This document shows, piece after piece, positions 8,206 to 15,614 of a DNA stretch of 64,000 bases. Origin of the DNA: Lachnospiraceae bacterium GAM79 (GTDB lineage: Bacteria; Bacillota; Clostridia; Lachnospirales; Lachnospiraceae); assembly GCA_003584705.1 (NCBI GenBank), contig AP018536.1:1116001-1180000 (forward strand), written 5' to 3'. Made by a program: the position numbers and the translations under genes. The notes under the pieces were generated by a model. It was not told where the DNA came from. It was given only the letters and a program-made list of their open reading frames with translations, and searched no databases. How positions within the stretch are numbered: the first letter of the stretch is position 1; every line of letters starts with the position of its first letter.

Positions 8206-9333
8206 ATGCAGAAAAAAGAACGTATGGCAAATCTGGAAGTACTGCGCTGTGTGGCAATGATGATGGTCGTGGTGCTGCACTATCTGGGCAAGGGAGGACT
8301 GTTGCCGGATCTGACGGCGCCTTTATCGGTGCAGGATATGGTAGCCTGGCTGTTGGAAGCATTCTGCATTGTAGCTGTGAATGTGTATATGATGATCAGC
8401 GGATACTTTTTATGCGAAAGCTCTTTTAAACTGAGCAGGCTGCTTACACTGTGGCTGCAGCTGTGGCTGTATTCTGTGGGCATCGGTGTGCTGGCGGTGG
8501 TGACTGGGATCGTTCCCGCGGCGGAAGTCAGCACTCACTATTATCTGACCCTGTTGTTCCCGGTGACTATGGGACATTACTGGTTCCTGACAGCGTATCT
8601 TTTCTTATATATATTGCTCCCCTTTGTGGGAATGGGACTGCGGCGGATGACGAAGCAGCAGTTTCAGGTGGCATTAGTATTGCTATTTGTCACCTTCTGC
8701 CTGTTAAAATCTGTGCTGCCCTTCCGGCTGGAAGAAGACGGTAAAGGCTATGATTGTCTCTGGTATCTGTGTGTATTCTGCGCGGCGGCTTACCTGCGCC
8801 GATTTGGAATCCCGTTTTTACAGAAAAAATCCCGGGCATTATTGTTGTATCTGATCGGTATCTTCGGAAACTTTGGAGAAGCCATGCTTTTGCACCTGTT
8901 TTATTTGAAAACAGGCAGTCTGGAGCTGATCCTGAAGATTCCGTATGAGTATAACCATATTTTCCCGTTTCTGGCTTCACTGGGGCTGTTCTGCCTGTTT
9001 TTGGACAGCAGCATACAGGGAAAGATCGGCAGTGTGGCGGTGAGGATCGCGCCCTATACGCTGGGAGTGTATCTGCTGCATGAAAATCTGGGTGTGCGCT
9101 ATGCCTGGCAGAAGTGGCTTGGTGTGGAGCAAATCGACGGTGTACTGCCGTTGCTGTTGTGGACGGTACTTGTTGTTGTGGTAGTATTTGTACTGGGAAT
9201 TCTGGTGGATTTTGTGCGGAAAGCTATCTGCGACGGACTGCATAAGATATTCCTGCATATCCGTCCCTATCGCAGTCTGACAGAGAAAATACGGGACGTA
9301 GATACTATGTTCAAAAGAGAGGTAATGGAGTGA
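8206..9333 (+). CDS. acyltransferase family 3 membrane protein
   Basis: 375 residues with about ten hydrophobic segments. The first carries the family's His (VVVLHYLGKGG near residue 25), as in OafA/WecH-type acyltransferases, which move acetyl or other acyl groups onto cell-surface sugars. A further segment ends in LGVYLLHENLG near residue 288, the typical last conserved block. The ribosome site is AGGAAGGA about a dozen bases upstream. Its stop overlaps the GTG of the next gene, so the two are an operon and probably act on the same surface polymer. Confidence 0.88.
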   Translation: MQKKERMANLEVLRCVAMMMVVVLHYLGKGGLLPDLTAPLSVQDMVAWLLEAFCIVAVNVYMMISGYFLCESSFKLSRLLTLWLQLWLYSVGIGVLAVVTGIVPAAEVSTHYYLTLLFPVTMGHYWFLTAYLFLYILLPFVGMGLRRMTKQQFQVALVLLFVTFCLLKSVLPFRLEEDGKGYDCLWYLCVFCAAAYLRRFGIPFLQKKSRALLLYLIGIFGNFGEAMLLHLFYLKTGSLELILKIPYEYNHIFPFLASLGLFCLFLDSSIQGKIGSVAVRIAPYTLGVYLLHENLGVRYAWQKWLGVEQIDGVLPLLLWTVLVVVVVFVLGILVDFVRKAICDGLHKIFLHIRPYRSLTEKIRDVDTMFKREVME

Positions 9334-11291
9334 CAGAGATAATAAAAAATAAAAAAGCGGGTATTGACAGTCAGAGACGTCTCTGGGAATTTGTATTCGT
9401 GGCAATCCTGGTGCTGTATCCTCTGCGGCATATTGCCTGGGGACTGGATCTGTGGGATACCGGTTACGGCTATGCGAACTTTGAATATATGGGGACGCAG
9501 CATATGGATCCCATGTGGCTGTTTTCCACCTATCTGACCACAGCCATCGGACATTTTTTCAGTTTGCTGCCCGGGGCCGGGACTTTGATCGGCATGAACT
9601 TTTATACCGGACTGAGTATCAGTCTGCTGGCGGTGCTTGGGTATTATTTCTGCACGAAAGTACTGAAGATCCCTGCACTTCTGGTATTCCTGGGAGAATT
9701 TACGGCGGTGAGCTTCTGCTGGTGCCCCACGGGCTCTTTTTACAATTATGTGACCTACGTGTTCTATCTGGTATCGGTGGTCTGTCTGTATCTTGGCCTT
9801 GCCCGGGGGAAAAAGGGGTGGCTGTTTGCCGCCGGAGTAGCGCTGGGCTGTAATGTGCTGTCCCGATTCTCCAATCTGCCGGAGGCGGCCATGATCGTGG
9901 GCGTGTGGGCTTACGGAATCATCTGCTGGCTGGAAGCGCGCAAAGAGATTGGAAAGAGTCTCGGTCAGGCTGGGGAGACGACAGAAACTGCGGAAAAAAT
10001 AAAAGCGCGGAAAAAGGCAGCGGGGGTGAAACTCCGTAAGAAATTATTACAGGATACCGGCATGTGTCTGGCGGGGTATCTGACGGCACTGCTGGTATTA
10101 TTCGGTTATATTCAGATCTGCTACGGCATGGATGAATATGTGAAGGGCATTCTGCGACTGTTTTCCATGACGGAGGTGGCAACGGACTATACGGCTGCAT
10201 CCATGATCATGGGCATGTTCGACTGGTATTTTCAGAATCTGTACTGGGAGATCCGGATGTGCGTGTTCCTTGTAGTGGGGATTGTCGCTGTGGGAGTATT
10301 GGAACTCATCGGCTCCTACGTGAGAAAAGATACAGTAACAAAGGTTCTGCGGATCCTGGAATGGGCGGGAAGTATCGCACTGGCGGCTGTGATGGTGTTC
10401 TGGCTGTACCGCCAGGGCTTCTGTGCCAGAGAATATACGAATTACGGTGCCATTATCTGGCCCGGAGTGACGTTTTTGACATTGACTCTGCTGGTGACCC
10501 TATGGCGGATCTTTACGCCCTCCGCGCCGAAGGAAGAAAAGCTGATCAGCGGACTGATCTTCCTGATCGTATGGATCACTTCCCTGGGCAGTAACAACAA
10601 GCTATACCCCAGCATGAACAATCTGTTTCTGGCATTGCCCTATATGTACTGGCAGTTCTACAGGTTCTGCAAATATGTTGGCAGCTTTCGGTGGAAGCGG
10701 ATCACCATATCTGCTATGCCGGTAAAATGTCTCTTGGGCGGTTTCTTTCTGTTGTTCTTTGTCCAGGTAGGACTGTTCGGCAGAAACTTTGCATTTGCCG
10801 AAGGTACCGGCATACAGGACATCGATGCGCAGGTGACGAATAATGAGACATTAAAAGGTGTGTGGATGAGCGAGGAACGGGCCGGATGGATGCAGGGGAT
10901 CTCAGAGTATGTGAATGAACGGGGACTTGCCGGAAGAGATGTACTGATCTACGGACAGATCCCGGCGCTGTCTTATTATTTACAGATGCCTGCAGCGTTC
11001 AATCCCTGGCCGGATCTGGATTCCTATCAGATCGCACAGCTGGAAGAGGATATGCATAAGATGCAGGAGCGGATGGACGCGGATGCGACTTACCGTCCGG
11101 TGATACTGTTAGAGAAAAAATATGCTGTGTATCTGGAAGCGGGAGAGGATGCCCTGGAAGCATTACAGCCCACGGAAAGAGAACGGAGTCTCATCGTGGA
11201 TAATGCCAAGCTTTTGTTGATCGGTGAGTTCATGGATGCATATGGATACGAGAAAACCTTTGAAAATGAGAAATTTGTGATTTTTGAATAA
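9330..11291 (+). CDS. polytopic membrane protein, GT-C glycosyltransferase-like
   Basis: 653 residues. The N-terminal two thirds contain about 11 membrane segments; a soluble domain of about 170 residues follows. The layout resembles GT-C glycosyltransferases and uncharacterised polymer-export proteins. An acidic site occurs early (LDLWDTGYGYANFEYMG near 30-46), where GT-C enzymes have a catalytic Asp/Glu on the outer face. GTG is the start, overlapping the stop of the acyltransferase, with AGAGAGG just upstream. A Lys/Arg-rich cytoplasmic loop lies near 215-240. I infer transfer of a lipid-linked sugar to a surface glycan; the exact family is uncertain. Confidence 0.6.
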   Translation: MTEIIKNKKAGIDSQRRLWEFVFVAILVLYPLRHIAWGLDLWDTGYGYANFEYMGTQHMDPMWLFSTYLTTAIGHFFSLLPGAGTLIGMNFYTGLSISLLAVLGYYFCTKVLKIPALLVFLGEFTAVSFCWCPTGSFYNYVTYVFYLVSVVCLYLGLARGKKGWLFAAGVALGCNVLSRFSNLPEAAMIVGVWAYGIICWLEARKEIGKSLGQAGETTETAEKIKARKKAAGVKLRKKLLQDTGMCLAGYLTALLVLFGYIQICYGMDEYVKGILRLFSMTEVATDYTAASMIMGMFDWYFQNLYWEIRMCVFLVVGIVAVGVLELIGSYVRKDTVTKVLRILEWAGSIALAAVMVFWLYRQGFCAREYTNYGAIIWPGVTFLTLTLLVTLWRIFTPSAPKEEKLISGLIFLIVWITSLGSNNKLYPSMNNLFLALPYMYWQFYRFCKYVGSFRWKRITISAMPVKCLLGGFFLLFFVQVGLFGRNFAFAEGTGIQDIDAQVTNNETLKGVWMSEERAGWMQGISEYVNERGLAGRDVLIYGQIPALSYYLQMPAAFNPWPDLDSYQIAQLEEDMHKMQERMDADATYRPVILLEKKYAVYLEAGEDALEALQPTERERSLIVDNAKLLLIGEFMDAYGYEKTFENEKFVIFE

Positions 11292-11301
11292 AAACAGAAA
11301 A

Positions 11302-11337
11302 CAGATCCCCGGGAGATTTTCATCTTCCGGGGATTTT
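11302..11337 (+). terminator. terminator after the acyltransferase operon
   Basis: ATCCCCGG pairs with CCGGGGAT, with an inner AGAT/ATCT, then TTTTG. It lies between two convergent genes. Confidence 0.75.
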
Positions 11338-11357
11338 GAAGTCTGAATGGAAATGTC

Positions 11358-12368
11358 TTATAACAACTGTAAGCCGTTCTCTTTTGCAGTCTCCATCACT
11401 TCATCGGACCACAGGGAACACTGTACTTCGCCGATATGAGCTTTTCTTAAGAAGAACATACAGATACGGGACTGACCGATACCACCGCCGATGGTAAGAG
11501 GAAGCTCACCGTTAATGACTGCCTTGTGGTAAGGAAGTTCGGCACGCTCGGGGCAGCCAGCCTTCTGTAGCTGGTCTAACAGAGCCTTCTTGTCTACACG
11601 GATACCCATGCTGGACAGCTCCAGAGCAATGTCCAGAACCGGATAATATACCACGATATCGGCATTCAGCGACCAGTCATCGTAGTCCGGTGCACGGCCA
11701 TCGTGAGGCTTGCCATTCTCTAAGGTCTCACCGATCTGCATGATGCAGACAGCGCCTTTTGCCTTGGCAATGTAGTATTCCCGCTCCTTCGGGGAGTAGT
11801 CGGGGAACATCTCTGCCAGCTCACTGGTAGTTACAAAGAAGATGTCATGAGGAAGGATTTCTTCGATGTAGTCGTAATGGATGGACATATACTTCTCGGT
11901 CTTGCGAAGAACCTTGTATACGGTGCGGACGGTCTCTTTCAGAGTCTCCAGATTCCGCTCTTCCTTCGTGATGATCTTTTCCCAGTCCCACTGATCCACA
12001 TAGATGGAATGGATGTTGTCTGTCTCCTCATCCTGACGGATGGCACTCATATCGGTGTAGAGACCTTCGCCGGGCTGAAAACCGTATTTCTGCAAGGCAT
12101 AACGCTTCCATTTGGCCAGAGACTGTACGATCTCTGCTTCACGGTCTCCCTGTGCTGCAATATGGAAATTCACGGGACGCTCCACACCGTTCAGATTATC
12201 GTTCAGTCCGGATGTAGGATCCACAAATAAGGGAGCAGATACACGCAGCAGGTGCAGACGCTCTGCTAACAATCCCTGGAAAAAGTCCTTCACTGTCTTA
12301 ATGGCAACCTGTGTCTCGTACAGGTTCAGCTGAGACTTATAATTTTTAGGTATGACAATATCTGACAT
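11358..12368 (-). CDS. asnA: aspartate-ammonia ligase (asparagine synthetase A)
   Basis: 336 residues, the normal length of AsnA, which makes asparagine from aspartate, ammonia and ATP and is related to class II aminoacyl-tRNA synthetases. Recognisable blocks are LRVSAPLFVDPTSGLNDNL near 41-59, VDQWDWEK near 124-131, and the C-terminal GGGIGQSRICMFFLRKAHIG ATP-site motif near 294-313. The start has GAGAGGT close upstream. A promoter TTGCAA-17-TTAAAT is visible about 80 bases upstream on this strand. It is divergent from the radical SAM gene. Confidence 0.96.
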   Translation of the reverse strand: MSDIVIPKNYKSQLNLYETQVAIKTVKDFFQGLLAERLHLLRVSAPLFVDPTSGLNDNLNGVERPVNFHIAAQGDREAEIVQSLAKWKRYALQKYGFQPGEGLYTDMSAIRQDEETDNIHSIYVDQWDWEKIITKEERNLETLKETVRTVYKVLRKTEKYMSIHYDYIEEILPHDIFFVTTSELAEMFPDYSPKEREYYIAKAKGAVCIMQIGETLENGKPHDGRAPDYDDWSLNADIVVYYPVLDIALELSSMGIRVDKKALLDQLQKAGCPERAELPYHKAVINGELPLTIGGGIGQSRICMFFLRKAHIGEVQCSLWSDEVMETAKENGLQLL

Positions 12369-12486
12369 ACTGACCTCTCATTCTGCCGCCGGGCGGCTTG
12401 TGTTACAAAATACTCCTATATTATTTAACTGCGAAACGCATGATTTTGCAAGCCTTTTTTCGGAAAAAATAACCACTTGCAAAAAT

Positions 12487-12529
12487 CGAACATATGTGCT
12501 AACTTGAATATACACAAGAACAAACGTTC
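12487..12529 (+). promoter_or_regulatory. LexA-like boxes upstream of the radical SAM DNA-repair gene
   Basis: The Firmicute LexA/DinR site is GAAC-N4-GTTC. GAACAAACGTTC at 12518-12529 matches all eight fixed bases. GAACATATGTGC at 12488-12499 matches seven of eight. They are 30 bases apart, about three helical turns, and lie 37 bases or more before the start of the gene. A possible -35 TTGCAA begins at 12477. Damage-induced control is inferred from this match. Confidence 0.65.
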
Positions 12530-12565
12530 TGATTCTGTAAATTTTCGGTAAAAGGCGGTGATAAT

Positions 12566-13918
12566 GTGGAATATCTTATACAAAACGGGGAATTGTCCAT
12601 CATGCAGAAGCTGGAGATCCTGACCGATGCAGCCAAATATGATGTGGCCTGTACTTCCAGTGGGGTGGAACGTAAGGGCGACGGGAAGCACATGGGGAAC
12701 TGCACGAAGGCCGGGATCTGTCACAGCTTTTCTTCGGATGGCAGATGCATTTCTTTGTTGAAGATTCTGATGACCAATGAATGTATCTTCGACTGTAAAT
12801 ATTGTCTGAATCGAAAGTCCAATGATGTTCCCAGAGCCACCTTTACCCCGGAGGAGATCTGTACACTGACTATGGAGTTTTACCGGCGTAATTATATCGA
12901 GGGACTGTTTTTAAGCTCCGGTATCATACAGGATCCTACTTTTACCATGGAATTGTTGTATCGGACCATATGGCTGCTACGGAATCAATACCATTTTAAC
13001 GGCTATGTCCATGTAAAAGCGATTCCGGGAGCGGATCCCGAACTGGTGGAGCGGATGGGGTATCTGGCAGATCGTATGAGCGTGAACCTGGAGCTGCCCA
13101 CGGCGGAGGGGCTGCGGACACTGGCACCGAACAAGCACCGGAAAAATATTCTGACGCCCATGCGGCAGATCCAGAACGGAATTCATGCGAATAAGGAGGA
13201 ACTGATCCTGTACCGCAAGAGCCCTGTTTTCGTGAGTGGCGGGCAGTCTACCCAGATGATCATAGGGGCAACCCCGGAGACGGATTATCAGATTTTAAAT
13301 GTAGCAGAGAATCTGTATCAGAAGTTTGAGTTAAAGCGTGTGTTCTATTCCGCTTTTGTAAAGGTCAATGAGGACAAGAGCCTGCCGGCGCTTCCCGGGG
13401 GGCCGCCGCTTCTGCGGGAGCATCGTCTGTATCAGGCAGACTGGCTGTTGCGGTTTTATGGGTTTAAGGCGGAGGAACTGTTGGACGAGAAAAGACCGTT
13501 TTTTAATGTGATGCTGGATCCCAAGGAGGACTGGGCGGTGCGGCATCTGGAATGTTTCCCGGTGGAGATCAACCGGGCACCTTATGCAGATCTGCTTCGG
13601 GTGCCGGGGATCGGCGTGAAAAGCGCCAGACGGATCCTTAGTGCCAGGAGGAGCACAAAGCTTACGTTTCAGGATCTGAAGAAGCTGGGCGTGGTGATGA
13701 AACGGGCTGTTTATTTTATTACCTGTGGTGGCAGGATGATGTATCCCACGAAGCTGGAGGAGGACTATATCGTGCGGAATCTGACGGATCCGAAGGAACG
13801 GATCCGGTTCGGCAGCGATGGCATGAGTTACCGGCAGATGACCTTGTTTGATGATGGGATGTTCCCGAACGGGGTACGGCAGGAGGAAGTGCTGCCTGCA
13901 GCAGTGGGAGAACTGTAG
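12566..13918 (+). CDS. putative DNA modification/repair radical SAM protein
   Basis: 450 residues with a radical SAM motif CIFDCKYC (C-X3-C-X2-C) near residues 73-80, a TIM-barrel core, and a C-terminal helix-hairpin-helix DNA-binding part near 335-385 (LLRVPGIGVKSARRIL). This matches the family described as putative DNA modification/repair radical SAM protein (TIGR03916), whose reaction is unknown. The partner DUF4130-type gene follows, the known pairing. GTG is taken as start, with AGGCGGTG upstream; an ATG 12 codons later, with GGGGAA before it, is also plausible. LexA-like boxes upstream support a role in the damage response. Confidence 0.85.
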   Translation: MEYLIQNGELSIMQKLEILTDAAKYDVACTSSGVERKGDGKHMGNCTKAGICHSFSSDGRCISLLKILMTNECIFDCKYCLNRKSNDVPRATFTPEEICTLTMEFYRRNYIEGLFLSSGIIQDPTFTMELLYRTIWLLRNQYHFNGYVHVKAIPGADPELVERMGYLADRMSVNLELPTAEGLRTLAPNKHRKNILTPMRQIQNGIHANKEELILYRKSPVFVSGGQSTQMIIGATPETDYQILNVAENLYQKFELKRVFYSAFVKVNEDKSLPALPGGPPLLREHRLYQADWLLRFYGFKAEELLDEKRPFFNVMLDPKEDWAVRHLECFPVEINRAPYADLLRVPGIGVKSARRILSARRSTKLTFQDLKKLGVVMKRAVYFITCGGRMMYPTKLEEDYIVRNLTDPKERIRFGSDGMSYRQMTLFDDGMFPNGVRQEEVLPAAVGEL

Positions 13919-14086
13919 CGCACAGCGCACAGGGAAGCATTTCCTGACTGCCTGCATTGGCAGGTAAACGTAAGGTCCTGTACCGGTAGATGACGGCCGT
14001 TTGCGGAAGCAAGGCAATGCAAAATGATAGGTTGACAGCGGCAGAAGGGGAAGAGAACAGAAACAGCGGGAGGTGAAACTTATTAT

Positions 14087-14854
14087 ATGAAAATATATCA
14101 TTGCGAGGATTCGTTAGAAGGGATATTCACTGCCATTTATAATACTTATGAAGATCATTCTCCCGCTCGGGACACCATGGTCACGACCATCGAGGAGAAT
14201 CTGTTGTTCTCTGAGTCTGTGGAGGTGGTGCCGGATCCGGAGAAGACGGTGAAGGTGATCCGGACATTGAAACGCAGATTTGGGGAGGAAGATTATGAGA
14301 GCCTGTGTCTGGCTCTTTCATCCCCGAAGCCGGAAAAGGCCCAGGCGGTATACCGTACCATTGCAAAGGGGCTTTCCGAGAAGTGTCCGCCGGGACATCT
14401 GCTGGATGCCATGGCAGACACGTATGTAAACCAGACCTTCAGCCTGGCCAGAGGCGCCGGAAATGAGTATCACCATCTGAAAGGATTTACGCGGTTTGAA
14501 GAATTGGAGAATACAATCCTCTATTCGAAGATCGCGCCGAAGAATAATATTCTGACCTTTCTGATGGTGCATTTTGCAGACCGCTTTCCCATGGAAGACT
14601 TTCTGGTGTTCGATGCAGGCCGGTATCTGTTCGGAATACATCCGGCGGGAAAGCCCTGGTATACGCTGCAAGGGAAGGATGCATGGGAGAGAGTACAGTC
14701 TGAGACGGAGAAGCTGTCCACGGCGGAGCTGCATTACCGGGAACTTTTCCGTTCCTTCTGTCATACAATAGCCATAAAAGAACGTGAAAACAGGGATCTG
14801 CAACGAAATATGCTTCCGCTGAGGTTCCAAGAATATATGGTGGAATTTCGGTAG
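14087..14854 (+). CDS. DUF4130 / TIGR03915-type DNA metabolism protein
   Basis: 255 residues beginning MKIYHCEDSLEGIFTAIYNT, the typical start of the TIGR03915 family, which contains a DUF4130 domain and is often described as distantly similar to uracil-DNA glycosylases. ARGAGNEYHHLKGFTRFEEL near 125-144 and FADRFP near 163 are characteristic. It follows the radical SAM gene after 168 bases on the same strand and has GGGAGGTG upstream of its ATG. The pair is thought to act on a DNA lesion: the radical enzyme on the base, this protein perhaps on recognition or excision. The chemistry is unproven. Confidence 0.85.
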   Translation: MKIYHCEDSLEGIFTAIYNTYEDHSPARDTMVTTIEENLLFSESVEVVPDPEKTVKVIRTLKRRFGEEDYESLCLALSSPKPEKAQAVYRTIAKGLSEKCPPGHLLDAMADTYVNQTFSLARGAGNEYHHLKGFTRFEELENTILYSKIAPKNNILTFLMVHFADRFPMEDFLVFDAGRYLFGIHPAGKPWYTLQGKDAWERVQSETEKLSTAELHYRELFRSFCHTIAIKERENRDLQRNMLPLRFQEYMVEFR

Positions 14855-15008
14855 ATTTCGCCAAATTGGGATTTATATTTTACCGCGGTAACGCAACAAA
14901 TATACAAAACGCCGAAAAGGTTTTCCATACGGCGAACATATATTGTGAAAATGATAACAGAGTGGTAAAAATGCCCAAAATGTGCGTTTTCTGGAAGAAA
15001 AAAACCGC

Positions 15009-15036
15009 TTTACATTTGGGGATGGTTGGCTATAAT
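15009..15036 (+). promoter_or_regulatory. sigma-A promoter of the HPr-like gene
   Basis: TTTACA, 16 bases, TATAAT, giving an mRNA with a leader of about 80 bases. Upstream, the gap after the DUF4130 gene holds a perfect 12-bp palindrome TTACCGCGGTAA near 14880 and otherwise nothing recognisable. Confidence 0.65.
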
Positions 15037-15122
15037 AGTAATGATTTCAGATGTGAGGGGAAAGTACCCGGTGTATTATTTTATTTACGATCGAACTTAC
15101 TATTGAAAGGAAGGAACAAGAA

Positions 15123-15347
15123 ATGTTAAAGACGATCCGTTTGACACCTGAAGACGTGAAACATTTTGTTGATGTAGCTTCAAAGTGTGATTTTGATATT
15201 GATATATGCTATAACAGATACGTAATCGATGCCAAATCATTCCTTGGAGTGTACGGATTGGATTTCACGAAGCCGTTGACCGTGTCCTATGACGGCTACA
15301 ATGATAAATTCGAAGAGATGCTGAAGCAGTGTGCGATTGCATGTTAA
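15123..15347 (+). CDS. HPr/Crh-like protein lacking the catalytic histidine
   Basis: 74 residues that align with HPr, the phosphocarrier of the PTS. FVDVASKCDFDIDI fits the first HPr helix and following strand, and DAKSFLGVYGLDF fits the regulatory Ser46 segment (usually AKSIMGVLSL). The HARPA motif with His15 is absent; the equivalent stretch reads PEDVKHF. A protein with Ser46 but no His15 recalls Crh of Bacillus, which acts with CcpA in catabolite control and cannot carry phosphate to sugars. That role here is inference. It has its own promoter, a strong AAGGAAGGA site and its own terminator. Confidence 0.75.
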   Translation: MLKTIRLTPEDVKHFVDVASKCDFDIDICYNRYVIDAKSFLGVYGLDFTKPLTVSYDGYNDKFEEMLKQCAIAC

Positions 15348-15390
15348 TGCACTGACAGGTCAGTATTTCTCAACAACAGAATGTCATTTG

Positions 15391-15435
15391 ACTACCCAGG
15401 TAAGATAGAGTACTATTTACCTGGGTAGTTTTATT
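15391..15435 (+). terminator. terminator of the HPr-like gene
   Basis: ACTACCCAGGTAA pairs with TTACCTGGGTAGT, followed by TTTATT. Confidence 0.85.
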
Positions 15436-15443
15436 ATATGATG

Positions 15444-15570
15444 CCAGGGGACAAAGGTCTAAATCCACTTGAGCTTGCTCATAAGTGGATGAAAGACCTT
15501 TAGCCCCGCCCCCACGATATGCGAATAGTGGGGAGGCTTGTGAGAGTGCGCAGCACGGAACAAGCCGTAG
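15444..15570 (+). repeat. structured intergenic repeat, family B, copy 2
   Basis: Starts ATGCCAGGGG, followed by the same AAGGTCT...AGACCTT hairpin with inner CCACTTGAGC and GCTCATAAGTGG as at 8081-8187. It then has an extra hairpin (CCCCAC/GTGGGG) and the shared GTGC-GCA-GCAC hairpin enlarged to GGCTTGT/ACAAGCC. It fills the space between the HPr terminator and the helicase gene. Confidence 0.7.
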
Positions 15571-15614
15571 GCATCTGGGTATCGTAGGGACTTGTTTGAG
15601 GGAGGTGAAGTCAC

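Noticed and set aside
13331..14101. A 256-codon minus-strand gene opposite the radical SAM C-terminus
   Set aside because: It is antisense to the conserved helix-hairpin-helix part and is rich in His/Pro/Arg, as expected of a shadow frame.
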